64,000 nt of DNA from Inia geoffrensis (Eukaryota; Chordata; Mammalia; Artiodactyla; Iniidae): NCBI GenBank assembly GCA_036417435.1, contig CM070918.1:29829523-29893522 (forward strand), given 5' to 3'. The first letter of the stretch is position 1, and every line of letters starts with the position of its first letter. Shown one piece after another: positions 22,976-35,068 of this stretch. Below the pieces are notes generated by a model. The model made no database searches and had not been told where the DNA came from. It saw nothing but the letters and a program-made list of their open reading frames with translations. A program made the position numbers and the translations under genes.

Positions 22976-23648
22976 AAAGAAATGAAGAGCTCTCTCTCAG
23001 CAGAGAGAGCCCAGAAATAAACCCATGCATATATTAATTTATGAAAAAGGGGCCAAGACTATACAATAGTGAAAGAATAATCTCTTCAACAAAAAGTGTT
23101 GGGATAACTGGTCAACCACATGCAAAAGAAAGAAACTGGACCACTATCTTATGCCATACACAAAAATCAACTCAAAATGGATTAAAGACTTGAATGTAAG
23201 ACCTGAAACTATAAAACTCCTAGAAGAAAACATAGGCAGTAAGCTCCTTTGACATCAGTTGGGCAATGAATTTTTTTGGATTTGCCACCAAAATCAAAGG
23301 CAACAAAAGAAAAATAAACAAGTAGGACTATATAAAACTGAAAGGCTCCTACACAGTAAAGGAAACCATCAACAAAATGAAAAGGCAAGCTAAGGAATGG
23401 GAGAAAATATTTGCAAATCATATCTGATAAGGGATTAATATCTAAAATATAAAAAGAACTCATACAACTCAATAACAACAAAAAAAATCTGATTAAAAAA
23501 TGGGCAGAGGATCTAAGTAGACATTTTTCCAAAGAAAACATACAGATGGGCAAGAGGTACATGAAAAGGTGGTCAGCATCACTAATCATTAGGGAAATGC
23601 AAATCAAACCTCATGCCTGTTAGAAAGGCTACTACCAAAAAGACATGA

Positions 23649-24023
23649 GAGGGACTTCCCTGGTGGCACAGTGGTTGAGAATCTGCCTGACAATGCAGGG
23701 GACATGGGTTCGAGCCCTGGTCCGGGAAGATCCCACGTGCCATGGAGCAACTAAGCCCACATGCCACAACTACTGAGCCTGCACTCTAGAACCCACGAGC
23801 CACAACTACTGAGCCTGAGTGCCACAACTACTGAATCCCGCATGCCTAGAGCCTGAGCTCTGCAACAGGAGAAGCCACCACAATGAGAAGCCCGCACACT
23901 GCAATGAAGAGTAGACCCTGCTCGCCACAACTAGAGAAAGCCTGCGTGCAGCAACAAAGACCCAACAACGAAGACCTAATGCAGCCAAAAATAAATAAAT
24001 AAATAAATAAATAATTTTTTTAA
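23649..24023 (+). mobile_element. CHR-1-like SINE (long form)
   Basis: Flanked by an exact 12-bp target duplication aaaaagacatga at 23637-23648 and 24024-24035. Tail (AAAT)n. Confidence 0.94.
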
Positions 24024-24663
24024 AAAAAGACATGAAATAACAAGTACTGGCCAGGATGTGGAGAAAAGGGAAACCTTGTGAATTGTTGCTGGAATGTAAA
24101 TTGATGCAGCCACTATGGAAAACAGTATGGAGGAGGTTCCTCAAAAAAATTAAAAATAGAATTATCTATGATCCAGCAATTCCTCCCCTGGGTGTTTATC
24201 CAAAGAAAATGAAATCACTGTCCCAAAAAAGGTATCTGTACCCCCATGTTTATTGCAGCGCTATTTACAATAGCCAAGACATGGAAACAACCTAAATGTC
24301 CACTGATGGATGAACAGATAAAGAAAATGTGATTGATATACACATATAATGGAATATTATTCAGCCATAAAAAAGAAGGAAATCCTGCCATTTGTGACAA
24401 CATGGATGGGACTTGAGGGCATTATGCTAAGTGAAATAAGTCTGGCACAGAAAGACAAATACTGAATGATCTTACTTATAGGTAGAATCTAAAAAAACAA
24501 ACTCATAGATGTGGAGAACAGATTGGTGGTTGCCAGAGGTAGGGGGTGGGCATGGCAAAATGGGTGTAGGTCATCCAAAGGTATAGACTTCTAATTATAA
24601 GATAAATAAGTCCTGGGAATGTAATGTACAACATGGTGACTACAGTTAAGAATACTATATTGT

Positions 24664-25070
24664 TGTAAATGAAAATTGTTGCCTGCCACAGCAGTAAAAA
24701 ACGGATTGCAGCCATCAAGCCATCAGCCACTGTAGCCACCCACAACTGTGCACCCTGAGGGGACTCAGGATGGGAAAGAAAAGGATATTGGCCCTAGTTA
24801 AGATGCATATCAAAGGAATGATTTCAATGAGCCCATCTTCCCAAACACAGAAAAGAGCTAAATTCATTAACTTGAGATGTCTGGTTTTCTTTAATTAACA
24901 GTAAACTTTTGATGTTCCAACTACCTGGTTTTTGTTGCAAAAACTCCTATATATCCTGGCAGTCCCTCAGAGGTATCTGAGAGGCTGTTTTCTGGGCTTG
25001 AGCCCTCAGAAAGTCCACCAAATAAAACATAATTCGTAACTTTTAGGTTGTGCATTTTTTTCAGTCGACA
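24664..25070 (+). mobile_element. Solo LTR, endogenous retrovirus class I-like (407 bp)
   Basis: Starts TGTAAATG and ends GTCGACA, flanked by a 4-bp duplication ttgt (24660-24663 and 25071-25074) inside an L1 3' UTR whose two halves rejoin exactly. Contains a TATA-like ctatatat at 24947-24954 and AATAAA at 25021-25026, in the expected order. No internal retroviral sequence remains, as after LTR-LTR recombination. Confidence 0.75.
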
Positions 25071-25369
25071 TTGTATATTCGAAAGTTGCTAAGAGAATAA
25101 ATCTTAAAAAGCTCTCATCACAAGAAAAGAATTTTTGTAACTATATGTGGTGATGGATGTTAACTAAACTTATTGTGGTAATCATTTCACAATATATACA
25201 TATATCGAATTGTTATACTGTACACCTAAGACTAATACAATGTTATATATATGTCAATTATATCTCTAATTTTTTAAAAGGAGAACTATATGATGCTACT
25301 GATGGGATAGTCAATATCATAAAGATGTCAACTCTCCTCAAAATAATTTCTAATGGGAAAAGAATCTAA

Positions 25370-25480
25370 AAAAGAGTGGATATATGTATATGTATCACTA
25401 ATTCACTTTGCTGTACACCTGAAACTAACACAACACTGTAAATCAACTATACTCCAATAAAAATTTTTTTAAAGTTTCTA
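25370..25480 (+). mobile_element. Cetartiodactyl L1 3' tail fragment
   Basis: tttgctgtacacctgaaac, aatcaactatactccaata and an A/T-rich end are the terminal 100 bp of a common L1 family. Confidence 0.75.
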
Positions 25481-25559
25481 GAGGCAGTACAATTCCAAAG
25501 TCTCAACAGAATTTGTCATAAAAATTGTCCAGCTGAGTCTAAAGCGATATAGAAGAGCA

Positions 25560-26890
25560 AAGGGTGAAGAACACTCAAGACACTCCTTAATTACAACAGA
25601 GTATATTGGGCAGGAATAGACCCATTGACAAAAGGAACTGATGAGAGCACAAAAGTGGACACTTAGAAAAAGTTGATATAGACAGCGTTAGCCTAGCAAA
25701 TCAGTGAGGAAAGAATGGGCTACTTAGGAAACGGTGCTGCGTCAGCTGGTGATCCATATGAAATGAAAGAGAATTTGCATAAATTCCTAGTGGTTAAAGA
25801 TTTACATTTTAAAAATTTTATGTAGCAGAAAATTTTGGAGAATTTTTTTGTGACCCCAGAAGAAGTAAGAATTTTTTAAACAAGACCCAAAAAGCACTAA
25901 CTACAAAGAAAATTAGTGATACCTTTGACTAAATTAAAATTAATAATTTCTGTTCATCATTTTTGCTAATAGAGGAAAAAAGTAAGATATAAACTGAGAG
26001 ATGTTACTTACAGTAAATATAACCAATGAAAGATTAGTATCCATAACATTTAAAGAACTCTAACAAATTACTAAGAAAAAGAAAAAAATCCAAGAGTAAA
26101 ATGGCAAACGACATGGACAGGCACACTACTAAAGATGAACCATATGAGATATCATTTTACAATCACTGGATTGGCAAAAACTAAGAAATCTCACACCACC
26201 AAGCAAATTTCAGTTCTAATGCTGGGCTGGCGAAGCGTCAATTATTATAGCTATTTTGGACGTCAATTATTATAATTGTCAATATTATAAGGGTCAAATA
26301 TTATAACTCTTTGGTTTTTCTGATAAATTTGATTATGTTCACACCAGAGGACCCAGCAATTCTACTCCTGGGTACATACCCAAACTAGACTATAGAATGT
26401 TCCACACTATGGATTGGTTGGTCATAAAGCCGTTTTGCGGATCAACATCTTTAAAAAAAAAAAAAAAAAAGTAGCATAGAAAATGCCAAGGTGCATCACG
26501 AAAATTTGGGATAAATAGATGTGTCTGTGTGTGTACTGGGTCACAGTATAAAATACATTTCTTACAGAGAGCATTAGGGGGAAAAAGTTGAAAGCCACTA
26601 CCCAGAGGAAACCCCTGTACATATTTTTCATAAAAGAAATGAGAGAAAAGAAAAAGCAACAATCCAAATGCCTATCAACGGTAAAATGCATAAACAAATA
26701 AGGGATTTTACAACGGATTACTAAGCAGTGGTGAAAATGACTAACCAATAGCTACACACCTCAACACAGACGAATCTTAGAATTAGTAATAGTGAATAAA
26801 CAATTCTCAGAGGGAAATTCACAACATGACACTATTTTTGTAAAACTTACAAACGAGCAATATTGATTAATAAATTGCTTAGGAATACAT
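25560..26890 (+). mobile_element. Very old L1 (L1M/L1ME-type) ORF2 end and 3' UTR
   Basis: Recognisable blocks include caaatcagtgaggaaagaatgg, acagtaaatataaccaatg, ccagcaattctactcctggg and caatccaaatgcctatcaac. Strongly diverged. Confidence 0.65.
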
Positions 26891-27399
26891 ATGTGGTAAA
26901 ACTATAAAGGAAAGCAAGAGAATAATTTTAAAAGAACAATTTTTTTTTTTAAAAAAAAGGACAAATTCTCACTAGTGTTGAGGACACTCAGGACATCAAA
27001 GGATTTGCCACTGTTCTGTTCCTTAGGCAGCCTGGTGGGCTCCCAGCGTTGTTTTATGACCATACTTCATAACCTCCGCACATGGTCCTTTATAGTTTTA
27101 TATATCAAATATCAAATATTTTGTCATTTTAAAAAAGGGATAGGGTCTCTTGAGTTGCAATGAGGAGAATGGCCAGGGGTGGGGGCCTTGCAGAGTAAAA
27201 GTGGGGAAGAGGGGCACATGGGGCCCAGCGCAAGTGTCCAGCTAAGAAATGATGGCGTAAGTGGAGAAGGTGGATTTGAGAGGAGTTTTGGACGTAGGAT
27301 GGACTTGCTGATGGGTTACACATAAGGGATGAGGCGGAAGGAAACTCGATAGTGCCTGGCCAATGGAACAGAGGCCAGAAATAGACCTTCACAGACGTA

Positions 27400-27560
27400 G
27401 AAACATGATGTATGGCAGCACTGTCCAAGTAGATCAACAGGGAAAAGATAGGCCATTCAGTAAACGGTGCTGGTAGTCCATACGGAAATGAAGAGAAATT
27501 CACTATATCCCTGGGCAGGCTAAAGACTTCAGTGTAAAAGGCAAAACTTGAGAACATGTA
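27400..27560 (+). mobile_element. Old L1 fragment
   Basis: gtaaacggtgctggtagtcc, gaaatgaagagaaattcac and gctaaagacttcagtgtaaaa fit the ORF2 region near the C-terminus. Confidence 0.55.
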
Positions 27561-27630
27561 GAAGAAAAAGTGGATGGATTTGAAGAATGGAAATGGGAGG
27601 AGGGGAGAAAGGGCATGAATAACGCCTTAA

Positions 27631-27843
27631 TTTTTTTTTTTTTTTTTTGCGGTACGCAGGCCTCTCACTATTGTGGCCTCTCCCGTTGCGGAGCACGGGT
27701 TCCAGACGCGCAGGCTCAGCAGCCATGGCTCACGGGCCCAGCCGCTCCGCGGCATGTGGGATCTTCCCGGACCGGGGCACAAACCCGTGTCCCCTGCATC
27801 GGCAGGCGGACTCTCAACAACTGCGCCACCAGGGAAGCCCACT
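27631..27843 (-). mobile_element. CHR-type SINE (short form)
   Basis: Reverse copy with target duplication of at least 11 bp (ccttaattttt) on both sides (from 27625 and from 27844). Confidence 0.92.
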
Positions 27844-27884
27844 CCTTAATTTTTAGCTAAAGTAACTGAATGGATAATAAAGAT

Positions 27885-28090
27885 TAATAATAATAGCTAA
27901 CATTTACACAGCACTTATGTACAGGGCGGGCACTTTTCTAAGCTTTTTACATGGTTTATCCTGTTCAGTCTTCACACCAATACTGAAAGAGAGCTCCTCT
28001 TACTGTTGCCATTTATTGGGAAGCACAGGAAGGTCAGTAACTTACCTGAGGTACAGTATTGATCAGCTGCAGAGACTGTCCGTGTAAGAG
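27885..28090 (+). repeat. MIR relic
   Basis: aataatagctaacatttacac, gggcacttttctaagc and ggtcagtaacttacctgagg. Confidence 0.8.
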
Positions 28091-28364
28091 TGACAAAACT
28101 AGTGTGTCAAGCTCGCACCCCTGAAGTACTATGTGAAGGAGGCAAAATTCTCAGAGTGTTTCCACCTCTGCGGCAGGTCTCCTGGGATTCCCAGGCCCCA
28201 CCTCCGCTCCCCTCCCCAGGGTGGGTGTGCATGCCAATGAGAGGTAGTGAAAAGGTGGAGTGTTATGTCAAAAAGTCCCAGAAAGCTGCAAGCTTTCCTC
28301 TCTCTGCAAGCTCCCCTCTCTCTGAATAACCACTCCTGGGATGCTGGGACTTAGCTTCATTCAT

Positions 28365-28368
<4 letters not shown>

Positions 28369-28396
<28 letters not shown>

Positions 28397-28588
28397 GTGG
28401 TACGCGGGCCTCTCACTGTCGCGGCCCCTCCCATTGCGGAGTACAGGCTCCGGATGCTCAGGTTCAGCGGCCATGGCTCACGGGCCCAGCGGCTCTGCGG
28501 CATGTGGGATCTTCCTGGACCGGGGCACGAACCCGTATCCTCTGCATCGGCAGGCGGACTCTCAACCACTGCGCCACCAGGGAAGCCC
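28369..28588 (-). mobile_element. CHR-type SINE (short form)
   Basis: Reverse copy with T28 tail at left and caccagggaagcccta at right. Confidence 0.93.
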
Positions 28589-28734
28589 TATATATTTTTT
28601 TTTTTTGTAACTAAGAAAGTTATCAGATATGTATTATGTGACATCAGTGGTAAAATAAACATAACACAAACGTCACCCTTTTCTCCATTTTTAAGTGTAC
28701 AATTCAATGGCATCCACGCTGTTGGCAACCATCA

Positions 28735-29770
28735 AGCTTCATTCATGCTTCACACACATCCTGAGCTCTTGACATGCACCAGGCACTGTTCTAGGCACTG
28801 AAGGATGTAAAACAGATCTTCGCCTTGATGCAGCCCACGTTTTATTTGGAGCAACAGACAATAAACATGGAAGAAATAAATGCATATAATTGTATCGGAT
28901 ATTGACAGGTGCTAGGAAGAAAACAGGGCAGGGCAAAAATCACAGTTGCTATGAAACACTTGTTATCTTCCAGCGGTGATTTGAGGGCTTTGCAAAGAGT
29001 ATCTCATTGTCTCCTCACTCCAGTCCTTTGGAGGATAGCACTTGTCCCCATTTTATGGGGAAAAAAGTGATGCACAGAGAGCTTCAAATTCCACAGTGGA
29101 TAAGTAGGAAGGAATGGGGGCCAGGTGGTGATGGTAAAAGAACTGCTCCAGCTGGAGTGATCTGAGGCCTCTTTGAGGAGGGAGCTGAATCCTAACATAC
29201 AAAAGTTCCAAGGAGAGGGAAGAGCAAGTTCAAAGGTCCTGAGACACACATGACTCCTTCAAGGAAGAGCAAGGATCCCATGGGGTTGGAGCCAAATGAG
29301 CTGAAGAGGGGAGGGAAAGTGAGAGAGTGAGTAAGGGGAGCGAGGGAGGGAGGAGAGGAGTCCTTTAGAGGCAGTCTAGGAGTTGGCAGGGTCAGCGCCT
29401 ACAGAGCCTCATATAGGGTGACCAACTGTCCTGGTTTGGCCCAGGACAAATTGGTCACCCTACTAGGTCAGATATTATTCAGATTTTATTCCAAGTGCAA
29501 AGGAAAGCAATGAGGAGGTTTTACACAAGGGAGGGACAGGACCCCCTCTGGCTACTGTTTGTAGGAGAAAAGGAAGGGAGAGGAAGGAAGACACTTGAGA
29601 GGCTCTTACAATCTTCCACGGAAGGGTGATTGTGGCCTGGACTTGGGTGACAGCAGTGGAAGTGAGAAGTGACTAAATCTGGGATATATTTTGGAAGTAA
29701 AGTGGCAGAACTTGATGGATGGATTAAGGGGTGTGGGGAGGGGAGAGGACTCAAGGACGACCCCCGCCTG
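28735..29770 (+). repeat. L2 LINE relics, composite
   Basis: L2-like blocks: ccaggcactgttctaggcac (28780), ggagctgaatcctaacatac...gttcaaaggtcctgagac (29180-29245) and gggagggacaggaccccctctg (29530). An AT-poor purine-rich stretch lies at 29290-29360. Boundaries are approximate. Confidence 0.55.
29411..29465. mobile_element. Short palindromic DNA-transposon relic
   Basis: Terminal inverted repeats tagggtgacca (left) and tggtcacccta (right) around a 30-bp centre that is itself partly palindromic (gtcctggtttggcccaggac). It looks like a MITE of the MER53 kind; the family name is not certain. Confidence 0.5.
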
Positions 29771-29960
29771 GTTCTTGTCTTGGCTGAGCAACTGGTGGCT
29801 GCTGGGTCATTTACTACAATGGTGAAAATGGGTAAACAGCAGGTTTAGGGGTGAATCCACGTAAGTGCACATCATCTGAGCCGTCCCCTGCCCCCCAGAT
29901 TATCACAGCGAGGGAGGGGAGCTCTGTAGAACAAGGATGCCCAGTTCCCTCGCCTGGGAC

Positions 29961-30162
29961 TTTTTTTTTTCCGGTACGCGAGCCTCTCACTGTTGTGGCC
30001 TCTCCCGTTATGGAGCACAGGCTCAGGACGCGCAGGCTCAGCGGCCATGGCTCACGGGCCCAGCCGCTCCGCGGCGTGTGGGATCTTCCCGGACCGGGTC
30101 ACGAATCCGTGTCCCCTGCATCGGCAGGCGGACTCTCAACCACTGCGCCACCAGGGAAGCCC
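29961..30162 (-). mobile_element. CHR-type SINE (short form)
   Basis: Reverse copy, T10 tail at left, gccaccagggaagcc head at right. Confidence 0.92.
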
Positions 30163-30924
30163 TCTCATGATCACTCTTAAGCTCACTTTACAAAGGAAAG
30201 TCCTACACCTCACCACCCGGAATTACAATGGGACCTGGTGCAGGAAAGACTGGGGTGCGGGCAGCAGGAACAATCAGGGCATCTTATTTGACATAGAACA
30301 ACTTCAAAGCCCCCTTAAACAAAGGCATGTTAAATCTGTCTATGCTCTTGGCTTTCTTGTGTTGTGCAGATTTCTGTTAAGAGTGAAGCACCATTTGGAT
30401 ACAAGCAATTTGGGCTCCTGTTGATTTTTCTCAGGGATTTGCACTGAAAAAGGAAGGAAAGTTTCTGACAAATGAAGTGTGATTTCGCTGATTGTTTTCA
30501 CAACAAGGACTGATAGGGCCAATTACAGTAAATGGTGAAGAGTGTCTATAAATTAAATGAGCTCAATCAGCGTCTTCCAGCTTTTGATGAAAATATATTT
30601 AAGGTAGAAGATAAAAGCTTTTTTACTTTCAAAAAGATATTAGCAAAGATGTGTTTAAATTACCAGCATTACCATTTTCCCAATTGCTTCTTAGTGTATT
30701 GGGTTACACAGGTTGTCTCCAAGTGAAGGAGAGCCACGTGAAATTAGTTCCCATTTGATAAGTTTTGGTAAAAGGCCTTTTTGGTATATTTTCCAGAAAC
30801 CGGGGAGGTGAGAGTATCTAAGGACCCAGTAAGAAATCCTTTTGCAAAAGAGGAAGTTTCCACAATACTAAGGAGGATCTAATCTAGTGAGAGCAAGAAA
30901 AATACTTTTTGATGATAGGTTTAA
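30163..30924. other. Intergenic, nothing recognised
   Basis: AT-rich unique sequence without a supported exon or repeat. Confidence 0.4.
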
Positions 30925-31960
30925 AAATTTTTTTAAATCTTGGTAAAATATACATGAGATTATCAGCCTAACCATTTGAAAGGATACAGTTTAGAGGCAT
31001 GAAGTACATTCACATTGCTGTGCTTCCATCACCACCATCATCTCCAGAACTTTTCTCATCTTGTAAAACTGAAACCCTGTGTGCATTAAACACCAACCGC
31101 TCAGCACACTCCCCCAGCCCCTGACAAGCACTGTTCTACTTTCTGTCTCCATAATCTGAACTACTCTAGGCCCCTCACATAAGTGGAATCATACAGTATT
31201 TGTCTTTTAGCAACTGGCTTATTTCACTTAGCATAATGTCCTCAAGGTTCATCCACGTTAGAGCATGTGTCAGAATTTCCTTTCATTTTTTTTAAAAATG
31301 GAAATGCATTTCTTTTTATTTATTTATTTATTTTATTTTACTTTGGCTGTGTTGGGTCTTCGTTTCTGTGCGAGGGCTTTCTCTAGTTGCGGCGACCGGG
31401 GGCCACTCTTCATCTCAGTGCATGGGCCTCTCACTACCGTGGCATCTCTTGTTGCGGAGCACAGGCTCCAGATACGCAGGCTCAGTAGTTGTGGCTAACG
31501 GGCTTAGTTGCTCCGCGGCATGTGAGATCTTCCTAGACCAGGGCTCGAACCCGTGTCCCCTGCCTTAGCAGGCAGATTCTCAAACGCTGCACTACCAGGG
31601 AAGCCCCTTCCTTTCTTTTTAAGGCTGAATAACACTTCAAGTTTATATGAACACCATATGCTGCTTATCCCTTCATTCATCAGTGGAAACCTTGGTTGCG
31701 TATACGTTTTTGCTACTGTGAACATGGGTGTACAAATATCTCACTGAGACCCTGCTTTCAATACTTTTGGCTATCTACCCAAAAATGGATGTGTTGGATC
31801 ACATGGTAGTTCTATTTTTAATTTTTTGAGGAACTGCTATACTGTTTTCCACAGCATCTGCACCATTTTGTATTCCCACCAACAGTGCACAGGGCTTCCA
31901 GTTTCTCCACATCCTTACCAACACATTTTTTTTTAACAGTAACCATCCTAGTGGTGAGGT
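30925..31960 (-). mobile_element. Old L1 3' end, split by SINE
   Basis: Reverse L1 3' UTR and ORF2 C-terminus (acataagtggaatcatacag, agcataatgtcctcaagg, then after the SINE ttttaaggctgaataacac and ttgtattcccaccaacagtg). Confidence 0.82.
31285..31607 (-). mobile_element. CHR-1-like SINE (long form)
   Basis: Reverse copy with T-rich (TTTA)n tail. The duplication ttcctttc at 31277-31284 and 31608-31615 marks the target site in the L1. Confidence 0.88.
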
Positions 31961-32165
31961 GTTATCACATGATTTCGGCAGATGACTCAAAAGGATTTTA
32001 AAGAACACTGGTTTTACAAAATTCCTTCCATGCCTGTCTACTTCCTTATGTGAAAAATGTTTTTCAGTACTTAGATGTATAATAATGAAAAATAAGAATA
32101 GAAGTGCTATTGGTACAGCCATTTTGGAAAACAGTATGGAGATTTAACTTAAAAAATAAAATGTA

Positions 32166-32282
32166 GGGAATTCCCTGGAGGTCCAGTGGTTAGGACTTGG
32201 TGCTTTCACTGCTGTGGCCTGGGTTCAATCCCTGTTGAGAGAACTAAGATACTGCGAGCCGCGCAGCATGGCGAAAAAAAAA
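32166..32282 (+). mobile_element. Monomeric tRNA-derived SINE (Bov-tA/CHRL-like)
   Basis: gggaattccctggaggtcc head, gggttcaatcc B-box-like core, short body ending gccgcgcagcatggcg and an A tail. Confidence 0.85.
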
Positions 32283-32487
32283 AATTAAAAATAGAACTAC
32301 CAAGTGATCTAACAACCCCACATCTATGTATATATCCAAAGGATATGAAATCAGTATATCAAAATCTATCTGAGTTCAGAGTTCACTGTAGCACTATTCA
32401 CAATAGCCAAGATGTGGAGACAATCTACCTGAGTGTCTGTTGATGAACGAATGGATAAAGAAAATGTGAGATACACACACGCTGGAA

Positions 32488-32815
32488 TTTTTTAAAATTA
32501 ATTAATTAACTTATTTATTTATATTTGGTTGCATTGGGTCTTCGTTGCTGCACGTGGGCTTTCTCTAGTTGTGGCGAGTGAGGGCTACTCTTCTTTGTTG
32601 AGGTGCGCGGGCTTCTCATTGTGGTGGCTTCTCTTGTTGCAGAGCGCAGGCTCTAAGTGAGTGGGTTTCAGTAGCTGTGGCACGTGGGCTAAGTAGTTGT
32701 GGCTCGTGGGCTTAGTTGCCCTGTGGCATGTGGGATCTTCCTGGACCAGGGCTCGAACCCATGTCCCCTGCATTGGCAGGTGGATTCTTAACCACTGTGC
32801 CACCAGGGAAGTCCC
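32488..32815 (-). mobile_element. CHR-1-like SINE (long form)
   Basis: Reverse copy. Near-duplicate target sequence cacgctggaat / cacactggaat flanks it (one mismatch). Confidence 0.88.
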
Positions 32816-33310
32816 CACACTGGAATATTATTTGGCTATAAAAAGAGGGAAATCCTGCCCTTTGTGATAACATGGATGAAACTTGAGGATATTATGCTAA
32901 GTGAAATAAGCTAGACATAGAAATAAAAACACTGTATGATCTTATTTATATGTAGAATCTAAAAAAGTTGAACTCCCAGAACTAGAGAGTAGAATGGTGG
33001 TTGGCAGGGGCTAAGGGATGGGGGAAATGGGACAATGTTGGTGAAAGGGTATAAACCTTTAGTTATAAGATGAATAAGTTCGGGGAATGTACGGCACAGT
33101 GACTGTAGTTAATTATACTATACTATACACTTGAAATTTCTGAGAGTATAAATCTTAAGTACTCTCATCACACACACACAGAAATGTGTTAATTAGCTTG
33201 ATTGTGGTAATCATTTCACAATGCATAGGTATATCAAATCATCACACTGTACACTTTAGATAGATACAATATTTATTTGTCAGCTACACCTCAATAAAGC
33301 TGGAGGAAAA

Positions 33311-33725
33311 GAATGGAATTGCAATTGGATACTGTCATTCTAGCACTAAGTAATGTTCATGACCTAATTTTTAGAAAACTCATTGAGAAATACATTTCCA
33401 ATCAAATGTTGTCCTATTTGTTATTATTTATTATAATATATTTATATTGCCTTGATCAATTGTTTACAAATGATAATTTATTATGCAACACAATCCAGAA
33501 TACTTTTTTTAATAGAGCCTCTTGGACACAAGAAATTTAAATTTTAAAAAGTTTAATTTAGATACACAATTTTATTACAGAGAAGTATGATAGGATAATC
33601 AATTAAAAATTTTTTCAAGCATAAAAATAGATTATGTTAGAGAACAACTCCATGGGAAAAGGGAAAGGAAATAGTAGTCCGAAGAGGAAAGGAACAATGT
33701 AAAAAATTTTACTTTAACAAAGAGC
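33311..33725. other. AT-rich spacer, nothing recognised
   Basis: No gene, SINE or LTR signature. Confidence 0.4.
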
Positions 33726-34099
33726 TTATTTGTTTATTTTGTAACAGCTTTATTGAGGTGTAATTCACATACCATACCACCTACCCATTTAAAGCATACA
33801 GTTCAGTGGTTTTTAGTATATTCACAGAGCCGTACAGTCATCACCACAATCAGTTTTATAACATTTTCATCACCTGGAAAAGAAACCCCCTATCCATTAG
33901 CAGACACTCCCCATTTTCCCCCAACTTCCCTCAGCTCTGAAAAACAATAATCTACTTTTCATCTCTACAGATTTGCCTAGTCTGACATTTCATATAAATG
34001 GACTCATACAATATGAGTTCTTTGTGACTGGTTTCTTTCACTTAGCAAAATTTTTTCAAGGTTTGTCTGTTGTACCCTTTGTCAGTACCCCATTCTTTT

Positions 34100-34291
34100 T
34101 TTAAAAAAAAATATTTATTTATTTATTTAGGCTGTACCGGGTCTTAGTTATGGCATGCAGGATCTTTGTCGCAGCATACAGACTCCTAGTTGCAGCATGC
34201 ATGCGGGATCCAGTTCCCTGACCAGGGATCAAACCCGGGCCCACGCATTGGGAGCACCGAGTCCCACCCACTGGGCCACGAGGGAAGTCCC
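34100..34291 (-). mobile_element. tRNA-derived SINE (Bov-tA/CHR-like)
   Basis: Reverse copy with (TTTA)n tail at left; head gccacgagggaagtcccc at right; B-box-like gggatcaaaccc. Confidence 0.82.
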
Positions 34292-34941
34292 CCCTCATTC
34301 ATTTTTATGGCTGAATAATATTCAGTTGTATGGAGATACCACTTTTGCTTATCCATTCACCATTTGATGGACATTTGTTTACAGTTTTTTACTATTATAA
34401 ATAGTGCTGTTATGAACATTCACACGCAAGTCTTTGTACGGACATGTGTTCTCATTTTTCGTAGGTAAACAGAAGTGGAATTGCTGGGCCATATGGGAAT
34501 TTATGTTTAACTTAAAAAAAAAAAGTCAAACTGTTTTTCAATGTGGCTATATAATTTTATGTTCCCAGAAGCAATGTACAAAGGTTCTAATTTCTATGTA
34601 TCCTCCATAACACTTATTATCTGTTGTTTTTTTTTTTCAATTCTAACCATCTCCATGGATGTGAAGTAGTTTTTCATCATGGTTTTGATTTGCATTTCCC
34701 TAATGGATAATGATATTGAGCATCTTTCATGCACTTGCTGGCCACTGGTATTTTCTTTTTAGAGAAGTATCTATTCAAATCCTTTGTCCATTTTTTATTG
34801 TTGGGTTGTAAGAGTTTTTAATATATTCTGGATATAAGTCCCTTAACAGGTATATGATTTGCAAATATATTCTCCCATTCTAGGGGTTGTCTTTCTTTTC
34901 ATTTTCACAGTGGTGTCCTTTGAAGCACAAAGTTTTTAATT

Positions 34942-35068
34942 CTTTTTTTTTTTTTTTTTTGCCACACTACAAGGCATGCGGGATCTTAGTTCCCCAACCA
35001 GGGATTGAACCCTGGCCCCCTGCAGTGGAAGCAAGGAGTCCTAACCATTGGACCATCAAGGAAGTCCC
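34942..35068 (-). mobile_element. Monomeric tRNA-derived SINE
   Basis: Exact 16-bp target duplication cacaaagtttttaatt at 34926-34941 and 35069-35084. Confidence 0.92.

Larger units (their letters stand above)
22992..25280 (+). mobile_element. Older L1 3' half with SINE and solo LTR insertions
   Basis: ORF2 C-terminal region (cccagaaataaacccatgc... to aatggaatattattcagcc at about 24360) and 3' UTR to about 25280. Broken by a SINE at 23649-24023 and an LTR at 24664-25070; L1 sequence resumes in register after both. Confidence 0.88.
32095..33310 (+). mobile_element. Old L1 ORF2 end and 3' UTR, split by two SINEs
   Basis: gtacagccattttggaaaac, ttcacaatagccaagatgtgg, ggaatattatttggctata and ctacacctcaataaagctgg at the end. 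Interrupted at 32166-32282 and 32488-32815. Confidence 0.82.
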
